Shown here piece after piece: positions 34,258-43,102 of a stretch of 64,000 bases of DNA. Below the pieces are notes generated by a model. The model was not told the DNA's origin. It made no database searches and saw only the letters and a list, made by a program, of their open reading frames with translations. The stretch is from JBDGYW01 sp964580055. GTDB taxonomy: Bacteria > Gemmatimonadota > Gemmatimonadetes > Gemmatimonadales > GWC2-71-9. The position numbers and the translations under genes were made by a program. The number at the start of each line of letters is the position of its first letter. Position 1 is the stretch's first letter. Location: NCBI GenBank assembly GCA_964580055.1, contig CAZOJI010000005.1:1-64000 (forward strand). The letters are read 5' to 3'.

Positions 34258-34848
34258 TCAGCTCGCGTGCTTCGCCAGGTACTTGGCCACGCCTTCGGAC
34301 GTGGGCCGCATGGCTTCTTCACCCTCGTGCCAGTTGGCAGGACACACTTCGCCATGTTCTTCTGTGTATCTGAGGGCGTCCAGCATGCGGATCGCCTCAT
34401 CCACACTACGGCCCAGGCCCAAGTCGTTTACGAGTTCATGTCTCACGACACCCTCTCTGTCGATGAGAAACAGGCCGCGCAATGCAACCGACTCGTCACT
34501 GAGAATCCCATAGTCGCGAGAGATGTTCTTATCGAGATCCGCAACCAATGGGTACTTGATATCTCCTATTCCGCCTTGATCCCGTGAAGTGTTCTTCCAT
34601 GCCAAATGGGTGTAGTGTGAATCGACTGACACGCCCACAACCTCCGCATTCCGCTTCTTGAACTGCTCTATTTCGTCGTCGAATGCAATGATCTCCGACG
34701 GACACACGAATGTGAAGTCCAGCGGATAGAAGAAAAGTACGACGTACTTGCCACGGTAGGACGAGAGTGTCAATTCCTCGAATGTATTGTCACCCATCAC
34801 CGCTTGTGCAGTGAAATCCGGGGCTTCTCTTGTTACTAACGTTGACAT
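34258..34848 (-). CDS. Typical 2-Cys peroxiredoxin (AhpC/Prx1 type)
   Basis: A 196-residue peroxidase. The peroxidatic Cys49 is in FYPLDFTFVCPSE and the resolving Cys is in EEHGEVCPANWHEG near residue 168. SRDYGILSDESVALRGLFLIDREG is typical. It reduces hydrogen peroxide and organic peroxides using thioredoxin (trxB is at 17813) or AhpF-like donors. The start follows the ferritin stop by three bases, with GGGAGG inside the ferritin end, so the two are translationally linked. Confidence 0.94.
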   Translation of the reverse strand: MSTLVTREAPDFTAQAVMGDNTFEELTLSSYRGKYVVLFFYPLDFTFVCPSEIIAFDDEIEQFKKRNAEVVGVSVDSHYTHLAWKNTSRDQGGIGDIKYPLVADLDKNISRDYGILSDESVALRGLFLIDREGVVRHELVNDLGLGRSVDEAIRMLDALRYTEEHGEVCPANWHEGEEAMRPTSEGVAKYLAKHAS

Positions 34849-34851
34849 CGC

Positions 34852-35367
34852 CTATGCCTCCCGACCGTTCGTTGTCGTAGGTTTCCGTTGGCCCAGCTCT
34901 TTGTCGAGCATGAAGATCCCGCCCGGAGCATCCCCGACAAGTTTGAGTTGATCGACAATCTCAGAGACCGACTCCTCTTCCTCGACCTGCTCCGTAACGA
35001 ACCATTGCAAGAACGCATTCGATGCGTGGTCACTTTCCGATAGAGACAGATCCGCGAGAGCGTTTATCTTGGCTGAAATCAGCTTCTCGTGCTCGTACGC
35101 GTCCTCGAAGGCCGCTGACGGAGATTCCCACTCCGTGGGCGGCGCATCTATCTGGCCAAGCTCGACCTTTCCTCCGCGCGCGAGGATGTAGTCGAAGAAT
35201 TTCATTTCATGGACGGTCTCCTCATCGGCCTGAAGCCTCATCCAATTGGCCATGCCCTTGAGATTCACCGTCTGAAAGTAGGCTGACATCGATTTGTAAA
35301 GATGAGCCGAGTAGGACTCGGCGTTGAGGTGCTTGTTGAACGCCTGCTGGATCTTGTCCTTCATCAT
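34852..35367 (-). CDS. ftnA: Ferritin
   Basis: A 171-residue iron-storage protein of the bacterial non-haem ferritin type. Ligand-bearing segments are NAESYSAHLYKSMSAYF, MRLQADEETVHEMKFFDYILARGG, and EQVEEEESVSEIVDQLKLVG. A TTG at 35388 is in frame, but AAGGAG at 35377..35382 would then lie inside the gene; it is 9 bases from ATG 35367, which is therefore the start. Second gene of the PerR operon. It removes ferrous iron that would otherwise drive Fenton chemistry. Confidence 0.93.
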   Translation of the reverse strand: MMKDKIQQAFNKHLNAESYSAHLYKSMSAYFQTVNLKGMANWMRLQADEETVHEMKFFDYILARGGKVELGQIDAPPTEWESPSAAFEDAYEHEKLISAKINALADLSLSESDHASNAFLQWFVTEQVEEEESVSEIVDQLKLVGDAPGGIFMLDKELGQRKPTTTNGREA

Positions 35368-35403
35368 CGTCCGTATCTCCTTGATCAACCGCCTGGTTGA
35401 CTG

Positions 35404-35829
35404 TCAGTTGAGGTTCCTTGAACCAATCTGTTTTCCGCGGGCCCTGCAGTCAGGGCATCTGCCGAAGAACTGCAAGTGGTGCCCAATGATCTCAAAACCC
35501 TTCGTCGATTTAATAGAGTCGTCCACTAGGCCGGGGGACACATCCTCAACGTCATCCAAACGCCCGCACTCGACGCACGAGACGTGGTAGTGAGCTTCGG
35601 TCCTGGCGTCGAAACGGGCTTCCGCTTGCCCAATGTGGAGCTTGCGGATCATGCCCATTTCAGCCAGCAACTCGAGATTCCTATACACTGTGCCCAAGCT
35701 GATATTGGGCAAACGACCGCGCACAGTCTCGTACAGTGCCGCCGCCGAAGGATGTGATTCGAGCTTCTGGAGTTCCTCCAAAATCACTTGGCGTTGCTTG
35801 GTGTTTCTTCGCGCTACTCTTTGAGTCAT
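35404..35829 (-). CDS. perR: Fur-family peroxide regulator, PerR type
   Basis: A 141-residue Fur-family repressor. Residues match Bacillus subtilis PerR with a constant offset of 11: His26 (H37), Asp74 (D85), His80 (H91), His82 (H93) and Asp93 (D104, which is Glu in Fur). The structural zinc site is Cys85/Cys88 and Cys125/Cys128 (CVEC, CPDC). Peroxide oxidises His ligands and releases the repressor. A Fur-type box 16 bases upstream (35845..35859) suggests autoregulation, and ferritin, peroxiredoxin and superoxide reductase genes follow directly. Confidence 0.92.
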   Translation of the reverse strand: MTQRVARRNTKQRQVILEELQKLESHPSAAALYETVRGRLPNISLGTVYRNLELLAEMGMIRKLHIGQAEARFDARTEAHYHVSCVECGRLDDVEDVSPGLVDDSIKSTKGFEIIGHHLQFFGRCPDCRARGKQIGSRNLN

Positions 35830-35844
35830 GGCAACTCCTATTAC

Positions 35845-35859
35845 TAATAAAAGTTATTA
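35845..35859. promoter_or_regulatory. Fur/PerR-type operator upstream of perR
   Basis: TAATAA-AAG-TTATTA, a perfect 6-3-6 inverted repeat in an A/T-rich island, embedded in two copies of TATTACTA with a 16-base period. It is 16 bases upstream of the perR ATG, where bound repressor would block transcription. Confidence 0.7.
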
Positions 35860-35911
35860 CTATTTGTATAGAAGTCAAGTCGTACCATAACTCCAGTTTG
35901 TGGCCAGTGAA

Positions 35912-35949
35912 GCGGAAAGGCGGCAGACACCTTCCTACCGCCTTTCCGC
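35912..35949. terminator. Terminator hairpin of the pntB end
   Basis: GCGGAAAGGCGG (35912) and CCGCCTTTCCGC (35938) form a perfect 12-bp stem with a 14-base loop. It lies just past the pntB stop and separates that operon from perR, both read on the minus strand. No long T-run follows. Confidence 0.7.
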
Positions 35950-35969
35950 CACTCAGAGAAAAGAACCTT

Positions 35970-37370
35970 CTACAACTCCTTCACTTCGGCAATCAGTTTC
36001 TTCAGCGAATCCTTGGCATCGCCGAACAACATCGACGTGGCAGCCGCGAAGAAAAGCTCGTTTTCGACACCGGCAAATCCCGGCCTCATCGAACGTTTCA
36101 TCACGATCACTGCTCGCGATTTGTCTACGTCGAGAATGGGCATGCCATAGAGAGGACTCGAAGTGTTGCTCCGAGCGGCAGGATTGACCACGTCGTTCGC
36201 GCCGATCACCAGCGACACATCAGTCTGCTCGAAATCCGGGTTGATCTGGTCCATGTCGTACAGTTCTTCGTATGGCACATTGGCTTCGGCAAGCAATACG
36301 TTCATGTGTCCGGGCATGCGGCCCGCTACGGGGTGGACGGCATACTTGACTGTGACACCTTTCTTTTCGAGCAACTCCGCCAACTCGCGCACCTCATGCT
36401 GAGCCTGTGCCACCGCCATACCGTAACCCGGAACCACAACAACCTGCTTGCCATAGGCCATGAGCATCGCCGCATCGTCGGCGGTGATCTGTTTGATTGG
36501 CTGGTCCACAGCCTGACCCGCCACAATCACCGAGGAACCCGTCTCTGCACCGGCGCCGAACGCTCCAAAGAGCACATTGGCCAGGGAGCGGTTCATCGCC
36601 TTGCACATGATCGCAGTCAGGATGATTCCCGAGGCACCTACCAGTGCACCTGAGATAATCAAGCCGTGGTTGTCGATCACGAAACCGGTCATTGCCGCTG
36701 CCAATCCCGAGTACGAGTTGAGCAGTGCGATGACCACCGGCATATCCGCGCCGCCAATGGGTATTACCGAGAGAACACCGAGAACGAGCGAGAGCCCCAC
36801 GAATACCAACAGCATCTGCGGATTCGGGAACCAACCCGCCAGCCAAATGATCAACCCCAGCAAAGCGGCAAACAGGAGGCCGTTGATTGTCTTCTGAAGG
36901 GGATACGTCACCGCGGTACCGGTGATGACTTCCTGGAGCTTACCCCAGGCGATGAGGCTTCCCGAGAACGTCACGCTTCCAATCAGTACGCTGAGCTGAA
37001 TGGTTACCGCTACGTCGGGCGGCGGCGCCTGGCCCAGGGTCATGTAGCGAAGGTACTCAGAGCCCGCGACCAGGGCCGAACCGGCGCCACCAAAGCCATT
37101 GAGGAGCGCTACCATCTCGGGCATCGCCGTCATCTTGACCATGCGCGCGAATACAGCACCAATCGCGGAACCGATGACAATGCCGATGATGATTAACTCG
37201 TAGCTCAGTATCTCGTGATGGAAGAGAGTGGTAATGATTGCGACTGCCATACCGGTCGCAGCGATTGCATTCCCCGACCTTGCCCTAGCGGGATGGCTGA
37301 GGCGCTTCAGCCCGATTATGAAACAGACCGCGGCCGCCAAATAGATCAGTTTGATTATGGCGTCGTTCAT
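35970..37370 (-). CDS. pntB: NAD(P) transhydrogenase subunit beta
   Basis: A 466-residue membrane subunit: about eight or nine helices in residues 1-270, then the NADP-binding domain III (about 290-466) with VVPGYGMAVAQAQHEVRELAELLE, VAGRMPGHMNVLLAEANVPYEELYDMDQIN and GANDVVNPAARSNTSSPLYGMP. With the two alpha polypeptides it couples proton entry to hydride transfer from NADH to NADP+, supplying NADPH for thioredoxin reductase and biosynthesis. Its start overlaps the pntAb stop (ATGA). Confidence 0.95.
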   Translation of the reverse strand: MNDAIIKLIYLAAAVCFIIGLKRLSHPARARSGNAIAATGMAVAIITTLFHHEILSYELIIIGIVIGSAIGAVFARMVKMTAMPEMVALLNGFGGAGSALVAGSEYLRYMTLGQAPPPDVAVTIQLSVLIGSVTFSGSLIAWGKLQEVITGTAVTYPLQKTINGLLFAALLGLIIWLAGWFPNPQMLLVFVGLSLVLGVLSVIPIGGADMPVVIALLNSYSGLAAAMTGFVIDNHGLIISGALVGASGIILTAIMCKAMNRSLANVLFGAFGAGAETGSSVIVAGQAVDQPIKQITADDAAMLMAYGKQVVVVPGYGMAVAQAQHEVRELAELLEKKGVTVKYAVHPVAGRMPGHMNVLLAEANVPYEELYDMDQINPDFEQTDVSLVIGANDVVNPAARSNTSSPLYGMPILDVDKSRAVIVMKRSMRPGFAGVENELFFAAATSMLFGDAKDSLKKLIAEVKEL

Positions 37371-37663
37371 TTCTTCTCCTCCCGTTTGCCCCTGAACATT
37401 CCGAGCATACGGTCGGTCACCATGTATCCGCCCACGACGTTGATCATTGCAACGATCACTGCGACCAGTCCGAGAATAGACGCGATACGCGTGTCACCTC
37501 GGCCCGCCACTACCATAGCGCCGAGGATTGTGATTCCCGAGATGGCGTTGGATCCGGACATGAGCGGCGTATGCAGCGTTGGCGGCACCTTGGTGATGAC
37601 TTCGAATCCAACAAACATCGCCAGCACGAAGACCACCAACAGCTCAACGAGGCCCTCTATCAT
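37367..37663 (-). CDS. pntAb: NAD(P) transhydrogenase subunit alpha, membrane part
   Basis: A 98-residue membrane protein with three hydrophobic helices (LVELLVVFVLAMFVGFEVI, ISGITILGAMVVAG, ILGLVAVIVAMINVVGGY). It corresponds to the C-terminal membrane segment of E. coli PntA, here a separate gene as in Rhodospirillum and many other bacteria. VPPTLHTPLMSGSNAISG is the conserved loop. It overlaps both neighbours by 4 bases. Confidence 0.94.
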   Translation of the reverse strand: MIEGLVELLVVFVLAMFVGFEVITKVPPTLHTPLMSGSNAISGITILGAMVVAGRGDTRIASILGLVAVIVAMINVVGGYMVTDRMLGMFRGKREEKK

Positions 37664-38817
37664 GACTCGCTCCCTTCCATTGCTTTCTTGACTGTCTCGT
37701 GGACGATCTTGCCCTCATGCGTGATGCAGGTTCCGCCGACGACGTCATCCTCCAGATCCAGTTTGAGTTCCCCATCTTTGATGATTCCCTGGAGGAAAGC
37801 CTGGAGATTTCGCGAGAACATACGGCTCGCATCCTCCGGCATGCTGGACGGTAGATTCAACGGGCCCAGGATCCTGACGCCATGCGACATCACCTCTTCG
37901 CCCGCTTTCGTTCCGGCGCAGTTGCCACCCATCTCCGATGCGAGGTCGACCACAACGGAGCCGGGCTTCATTACATCGAGCATCTCCTCAGTGATCAACA
38001 GTGGGGCTGGCTTGCCCGGAATCAGTGCGGTGGTAATCACTACGTCGACGTTCTTGAGCGCATCTCGTATCAACTCCAATTCCTTCTTGTGCTGCTCTTC
38101 GGAGAGTTCCTTCGCGTACCCGCCTTCACCAGAGGCGTCTTCCACGACATCCGCTACGAGGAAGTCGGCGCCTAAGCTTTCGACCTGTTCCTTGACTTCG
38201 GGCCGGACATCGAAAGCTTTCACAACCGCTCCAAGGCGACGTGCCGTCGCAATGGCCTGGAGTCCGGCGACACCAGCGCCCAGAATCAGCACCCTGGCCG
38301 GGACCACGGTACCCGCGGCGGTGGTGAGCATCGGGAACAGCTTCCCGGAAGCCGCCGCGCCGAGCAACACCGCCTTGTATCCCGCGACGGTGGCCATGGA
38401 AGATAGGATATCCATCGACTGGGCTCGAGTGATCCGCGGAAGAGCCTCCAGACCAAACCCCGTCACCTTCTTGCTCGCCAGAGCCTTGACCAGCTCGAAA
38501 TCGGTAAACGGCTGCATCATGCTGACGAGGACTGTGCCCTCTTTGACGTGCTCGAGCTCGTCACCGCCGCTGCCTGGATCCAGCACGGGAGGCTGCACCT
38601 TGACTACTATGTCAGCATCCTTCCAGACGGCGGCGGCATCGGCAACGATTTCGGCTCCAACGCTCGAATATGCTTCGTCCGGATACGCCGCTTCGGCTCC
38701 GGCGTCCTTCTCCAGCCGCACCGTCGCACCGCCATTGACCAAGCGCTTCACGACGTCGGGCGTGAGCGCGACGCGTCGCTCGCCCGGTACGATCTCCTTG
38801 GGTACTGAGATTATCAC
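37660..38817 (-). CDS. pntAa: NAD(P) transhydrogenase subunit alpha, NAD-binding part
   Basis: A 385-residue soluble domain I that binds NAD(H). The N-terminus IISVPKEIVPGERRVALTPDVV and the Rossmann segment RVLILGAGVAGLQAIATARRLGAVVKAFDVRP are typical; MGGNCAGTKAGE is also conserved. The frame opens at GTG 38826, but AAGGAG is too close to it and is 8 bases from GTG 38817, which is chosen. First gene of pntAa-pntAb-pntB. Confidence 0.94.
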   Translation of the reverse strand: MIISVPKEIVPGERRVALTPDVVKRLVNGGATVRLEKDAGAEAAYPDEAYSSVGAEIVADAAAVWKDADIVVKVQPPVLDPGSGGDELEHVKEGTVLVSMMQPFTDFELVKALASKKVTGFGLEALPRITRAQSMDILSSMATVAGYKAVLLGAAASGKLFPMLTTAAGTVVPARVLILGAGVAGLQAIATARRLGAVVKAFDVRPEVKEQVESLGADFLVADVVEDASGEGGYAKELSEEQHKKELELIRDALKNVDVVITTALIPGKPAPLLITEEMLDVMKPGSVVVDLASEMGGNCAGTKAGEEVMSHGVRILGPLNLPSSMPEDASRMFSRNLQAFLQGIIKDGELKLDLEDDVVGGTCITHEGKIVHETVKKAMEGSES

Positions 38818-39100
38818 GGAAACCACTCCTTGTTACAAAGAACGTGGAACTGGTTCTCACAAATATTCAGATCAATCGTTTTCCTGTACCTGAATTTCCC
38901 CATGAGGGTGATTTGAGGCATCAAAAAGTCACTTCCTGCCCCATCCAAGTCAAGTATCTGCGGCAGTGCCGTAGACCTCTTGGCTGAAACGAATCTACAG
39001 GAGTTCTCAGCGCTATCTCGAGGTGCTGTTGACACTCGCTGGAAAAGGTGTAGAACTACCCCCCGAGAAGCCGCATCCATCACAACATCAAGGGGCAAAG

Positions 39101-40432
39101 ATGACAGAGTATGAGCGCGAGTGGTCGCTGGCAGGATCGGGGAGGTTTTCTCGAAGGGACTTTGTCAGAGCCGCCTTGGGAGGAACAGCGCTCTCAGTCG
39201 CCGCCCTCGACAGACTCAATGCGTCAATCTATGACGATATCCGAACGCTGAACCAGCATTACCCTCTCAACCAGTCTCCTGACGGTGCCTATTGGGACGC
39301 CATAAAGCGGCATTTCTTGTTCGAGGACGGACTAATAATGATGAACAACGGGACGTGCGGACCCATGCCGCAACCGGTGTTCAACAGACTGGTGAGAGAT
39401 TTCAGAGTCCAGGCCACCAATCCATACGATGTCTACAACTTCTTCCCGATGCAGAGGGAAGCGGTCCGCAACAAGCTGGCCAAGTTCGTGAACGCAGATC
39501 CGGACGAAATCGCCGTAACGCGGAACACCACGGAGGGAATGAACTTCATTGTAAACGGGCTCGAAATGCAGCCGGGAGACGAGGTGATTCTCTCCAGCAT
39601 GGAGCATCCGGGCGGCACGCACCCGTGGAGACTGAAAGCGGCCCGATACGGTATCACGATGAAGGACGTTCCCATAGGACTCCCCCCACAGGATGTGCAC
39701 GAGCTGACCGACGCTTTCGCCCAGGCTATCACGCCCCGCACGAGGGTCATCAGCATCAGCCACACCGTCTACATCTCCGGGCTCATCGCTCCGATCAAGG
39801 AACTGAGCGAGATGGCTCATGAGAGAGGCATCCTGCTCTTGACCGACAGTGCCCATGGAATCGGAATGCTCAACCTCGACATGCACGATTGTGGTGTCGA
39901 CTTCTTCACATCCAGCCCCTACAAGTGGCTTGGCGCACCGACCGGTGTAGGATTGCTTTACGTGAAGCAGGACGTGCAAGACCAGGTATGGCCTACTATT
40001 GCCTCATCCGGTTGGGACACGCGCGAATCGGCACGCAAATTCGAGACATGCGGACAGCGCGCCGACCCGCTGCTGTTCGCGCTTGGCGAAGCAATCGATT
40101 TTCAGAATCTGATCGGTAAGGAAAGGATCGAACGCCGGGTGAAAGCCCTGGCAAAACACCTGAAGGAAGGACTGGCCGGAATCAACGGTGTGACGCTTCA
40201 CACCAGCATGAATCCCTACCTCAGCGCAGGGCTGACAGCATTCTCCGTGGATGGAGTGGAACCTTCACGGATCGTCAACTACTTGCGCGAGAAGTACAAC
40301 ATAGTAGTTCGGACGATCGGCAGTGAATCGGCGGGTACGCGAGGAGTGCGCGTCTCGACGCACATATTCGTGACGCACGCTGATATTGACCTGGTCCTGG
40401 AGGGAGTGGATTACCTGGCGAGCCGCGCCTAG
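39101..40432 (+). CDS. Tat-exported class V aminotransferase (isopenicillin-N-epimerase-like)
   Basis: A 443-residue PLP enzyme with an N-terminal twin-arginine signal (SRRDFVRAALGGTALSVAAL). The catalytic domain has MMNNGTCGPMP, RNTTEGMNFIVNGL, SSMEHPGGTHPW, LLLTDSAHGIGMLNLDMHDCGVDFF and the PLP lysine in SSPYKWLGAPTGVGLLY. It belongs with CefD/EgtE-like class V proteins, which act as epimerases, lyases or desulfurases. Export in a folded, cofactor-bound state fits the Tat system. AAGGGG is upstream of ATG 39101. It converges on the ureide cluster but is on the other strand. Substrate unknown. Confidence 0.82.
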   Translation: MTEYEREWSLAGSGRFSRRDFVRAALGGTALSVAALDRLNASIYDDIRTLNQHYPLNQSPDGAYWDAIKRHFLFEDGLIMMNNGTCGPMPQPVFNRLVRDFRVQATNPYDVYNFFPMQREAVRNKLAKFVNADPDEIAVTRNTTEGMNFIVNGLEMQPGDEVILSSMEHPGGTHPWRLKAARYGITMKDVPIGLPPQDVHELTDAFAQAITPRTRVISISHTVYISGLIAPIKELSEMAHERGILLLTDSAHGIGMLNLDMHDCGVDFFTSSPYKWLGAPTGVGLLYVKQDVQDQVWPTIASSGWDTRESARKFETCGQRADPLLFALGEAIDFQNLIGKERIERRVKALAKHLKEGLAGINGVTLHTSMNPYLSAGLTAFSVDGVEPSRIVNYLREKYNIVVRTIGSESAGTRGVRVSTHIFVTHADIDLVLEGVDYLASRA

Positions 40433-40446
40433 AGAATCAGCAGCTC

Positions 40447-41682
40447 TCATCTGGTGCTCAGCGGACCAACCCAATCGGGCTGGTCCTGCCCTTCGGGAAT
40501 CTGGGACATCACAAAGGCCGCATAAAATTCCGCGGCCTTCACCAGATCGTCCAATTGCAGTTGCTCGTTTGGCGTATGCGCGAGCTCTTCCTCACCGGGG
40601 CCGAATCCCAACGTGGGTATACCATACATGCCTCTGGTGGAGACACCGTTGGTCGAGAATCGCCAGACTCCAAGTGTGGCGTCCGCATCGAACTGACTCT
40701 CGTAGACGGAAGCCGCCGTCCGTACAACGGGGTCATCGCGTTCCATTAGCCACGCAGGGTAATAGGCTTCGACAAGGCGCTCGAAGCCCGTGTACATTTT
40801 GGCATTGTACCGGGGAATCGTCACCTCCCCGGCCGAAGCTTGTACCGTCGCCAGGCTGCGCACCTCTCGCATCGCGGACTCCAGCGTTTCCCCCTCCGTC
40901 AGCCTCCGGTCTAGATGGATCGTCGCCGAATCGGGCACGGCGCACAGCGACGGAGCGGTAGACCGAACATCAGTAACGGTCACGCTGCCCTTACCGAGAA
41001 TTGATCGGCTCTCCAGGCGGCCGTTCAACTCTTCGATCTCCCCAATGATCGGAGTGACCTTGTAGATCGCGTTGTCTCCTCTCTCGGGGGCCGATCCGTG
41101 GCATGACACTCCTCGGACCTTGACGCGCATTTCCATACGGCCGCGCTGGCCTATCTTGAGCTCTAGATTGGTGGGTTCGGTGAGCAAAACTAGCTCGGGC
41201 GCGATCTTTTCTTCAGCAACCAAGTGTTGCCAACAGACACCTTCGAGATCTTCCTCGTATACCGAAGCCACAACCAACAACGACACCTCGTCCGGCAAAC
41301 CGAGGTCTTTCAAGATTTTCCCCGCGAACACCGCAGAGGTGAGCCCGCCTTTCTGATCCACGACTCCACGACCCCGGATCACTCCGTTCCTCCACTCACC
41401 GCCGAAAGGGTCGACGCCCCAAGCGTCGGGATCGCCAACCCCAACCGTGTCGCAGTGACCATCGATGGCGATCAACCGCCGCCCCGACCCGATCCTGCCC
41501 AGGAGATTCCCCATCGCATCCACGCGCACTTCGTCGTAGCCGCAATCATTCATTGCCCCACGAAGCCTCTCGATCACGTCGCCTTCCCCGCCACAAGGGG
41601 AAGGAATTGCGACGATCTCTCTGAGGAGTGCAGCCATCTCTTCGCGATTGGACTCTGCCGTGCGGTGGATAAGGTCGTTCAT
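40447..41682 (-). CDS. M20-family amidohydrolase/deacylase (YgeY/ArgE/DapE-like)
   Basis: A 411-residue zinc peptidase-fold protein. Metal-site motifs are IAIDGHCDTVGVGD (HxD), RGRGVVDQKGG (Asp bridging), YEEDLEG (catalytic Glu-Glu) and the C-terminal histidine region TLGFGPGEEELAHTPNE. The pattern is close to YgeY, the hydrolase of the E. coli selenium/ureide cluster that also holds hydantoinase HyuA. In this cluster with a hydantoinase and a hydantoin-racemase-like protein it could cleave an N-carbamoyl or N-acyl amino acid. GGAG precedes ATG 41682. It is the last gene on the minus strand and is separated from the next by 229 bases. Confidence 0.82.
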   Translation of the reverse strand: MNDLIHRTAESNREEMAALLREIVAIPSPCGGEGDVIERLRGAMNDCGYDEVRVDAMGNLLGRIGSGRRLIAIDGHCDTVGVGDPDAWGVDPFGGEWRNGVIRGRGVVDQKGGLTSAVFAGKILKDLGLPDEVSLLVVASVYEEDLEGVCWQHLVAEEKIAPELVLLTEPTNLELKIGQRGRMEMRVKVRGVSCHGSAPERGDNAIYKVTPIIGEIEELNGRLESRSILGKGSVTVTDVRSTAPSLCAVPDSATIHLDRRLTEGETLESAMREVRSLATVQASAGEVTIPRYNAKMYTGFERLVEAYYPAWLMERDDPVVRTAASVYESQFDADATLGVWRFSTNGVSTRGMYGIPTLGFGPGEEELAHTPNEQLQLDDLVKAAEFYAAFVMSQIPEGQDQPDWVGPLSTR

Positions 41683-41884
41683 TTTCGTATAGTCTCCGTT
41701 GTTGTATCAGGCAGCAGGGCCGCAACACCACCCCACTCCGTCCCGAAGTGCAGTATGAGGGAGCGGTCCCAGTACCCACCCAAAACCTCCCCTGCCGAGC
41801 AGGGAGCGGGGCCAGTCCAGGTAATGACAAGTTCTGTGCAATTGAGCACGCTCCGGAGGTAACCTCACCTAGACTGGCACTGCT

Positions 41885-41921
41885 CCCCGCTCCCTACTCA
41901 CTATTCATAACTCACCACTCC
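41885..41921. repeat. Low-complexity CACTATTCA/GGTGAGT tract D
   Basis: TACTCACTATTCATAACTCACCACTCC-type sequence. In the sense of the racemase gene it begins at its stop codon: GGAGTGGTGAGT, where TGA is the stop (41914..41912). Same family as tracts A, B, C, E. The rest of 41683..41911 shows GC-rich sequence with no recognisable element. Confidence 0.55.
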
Positions 41922-42586
41922 GGATTATACCCCAACACCTTGCTCGTCGACGTCCCATACCTCACCAGTCCCTCGGCAATGATGAGCGCACACACAACAC
42001 CGTCCAGTGTTGGTACGCAGAGTTCTTCCTGGATGAGTTTGTCCATGCCGGTGAGGCCGGCGCAGCCCAGTACGATCACCTCCGCGAGATCTTCTTCCAC
42101 TGCCGCCCTCGCCAACTCCAGGAAGAGATCCGCATTTTCACAGTCGGAAGCGTCCTGCTCAGGGGCACGGACTGAAACCAGGAGATCCTGAAGATGGTAC
42201 TTCCGTGCCTGCTTCTGTTTGGGAGGTATGGAGCGTTTGGCGGTAGTGACTACCGAGAAGTTGTGGCCCAGCATGGTTGCGATCTTCATCGACGCCTCCC
42301 CGATCCCGACCACCGGCTTCGTAGTCGCCTCCTTTATCGCATCGAGATTGGGATCCCCGTGGCATGCCACGACGAACGCGTCAAACTCACTTTCATGTTC
42401 CTTGACCAGCCGTAATGTCCCACCGGCGGCGGCTACATCGTCCTCGTAGGTCTCGATGAACCTTGGTGCGTCGAGGTTGGGCAGACACACAACATCGAAA
42501 CGACCGTCGGCGTAATCGCTCGCGGCCTTGCCGATGGCCTCCGTCATATCGGGGTCGCTGTTCGGGTTGATGATCAGTACCCGCAT
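41912..42586 (-). CDS. Asp/Glu/hydantoin racemase family protein
   Basis: A 224-residue protein beginning MRVLIINPNSDPDMTEAIGKAA. The two catalytic cysteines of this cofactor-independent racemase family are in VVACHGDPN and VLGCAGLTG. Such enzymes racemise hydantoins, aspartate or glutamate, or (as AMDase relatives) decarboxylate malonates. Its neighbours (hydantoinase, M20 hydrolase) favour hydantoin racemisation. ATG 42586 shares a base with the upstream stop (TGATG) and has AGGAAGG before it. Confidence 0.87.
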   Translation of the reverse strand: MRVLIINPNSDPDMTEAIGKAASDYADGRFDVVCLPNLDAPRFIETYEDDVAAAGGTLRLVKEHESEFDAFVVACHGDPNLDAIKEATTKPVVGIGEASMKIATMLGHNFSVVTTAKRSIPPKQKQARKYHLQDLLVSVRAPEQDASDCENADLFLELARAAVEEDLAEVIVLGCAGLTGMDKLIQEELCVPTLDGVVCALIIAEGLVRYGTSTSKVLGYNPEW

Positions 42587-43065
42587 CAAGAGCCTTCCTC
42601 GCTTTCCGACAGCACGAAAGGATCGGACGGCGCGTCCGCGGAGAGCTTGGCCTCTATCACGTCCTGGGGATAACTCAACAGACGCATGAAATCCCGCGAC
42701 AGATCTTTCCTCGCGGACTCATCGTAACGGCCCGCACCCTCGAGTTGCTGCTTCCGCTTCTTGAGAGCCAGGTATTCGTCGAGCGTTTGAGCATCTTTGT
42801 AGTATAGGATCGACCACTTTCCTCTGGTGAAGTCCTCACTCTGTAGATCCGTAATCAGAAGCGACTTGTCCAGATGCGAAGACATCCCGAACTCCCGCAC
42901 TATCTTTCGCGATGCGGCCTCGATGCCGGCGTACTCATCGGGAGTGAGTGGCGGACTGATCGCCAAGCGTTTCACTCCGCAGGCAACCATCTCTACGAAA
43001 CAATTGATCATGCCAAGTTGAAAAGAGAAAGTGTCGATTCGGGGTGAAGCCTGTTCTTCAGCCAT
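42586..43065 (-). CDS. Protein of unknown function in the ureide cluster
   Basis: A 159-residue soluble protein with no signal peptide, starting MAEEQASPRIDTFSFQLGMI. It contains MINCFVEMVACGVKRLAISPPLTPDEY and a charged, mainly helical C-terminal half (YLALKKRKQQLEGAGRYDESARKDLSRDFMRLLSYPQDVIEAKL). I do not recognise a family. GGAGAA before the ATG is clear, and the stop is fused to the racemase start, so the two products probably act together. A conserved Cys pair position (NCFVEMVACGV) may be functional. Confidence 0.7.
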   Translation of the reverse strand: MAEEQASPRIDTFSFQLGMINCFVEMVACGVKRLAISPPLTPDEYAGIEAASRKIVREFGMSSHLDKSLLITDLQSEDFTRGKWSILYYKDAQTLDEYLALKKRKQQLEGAGRYDESARKDLSRDFMRLLSYPQDVIEAKLSADAPSDPFVLSESEEGS

Positions 43066-43102
43066 TGGCTTTCTCCGTATACTTGCATCCGAACTGCATC
43101 AA

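Noticed and set aside
35736..36653. A 305-codon plus-strand frame over perR and pntB
   Set aside because: It crosses the terminator and the perR promoter and mirrors two well-supported genes; no ribosome site or domain.
37571..38893. A 440-codon open frame on the plus strand
   Set aside because: It is antisense to the transhydrogenase genes and is made of Ser/Thr/Pro-rich sequence typical of mirror frames.
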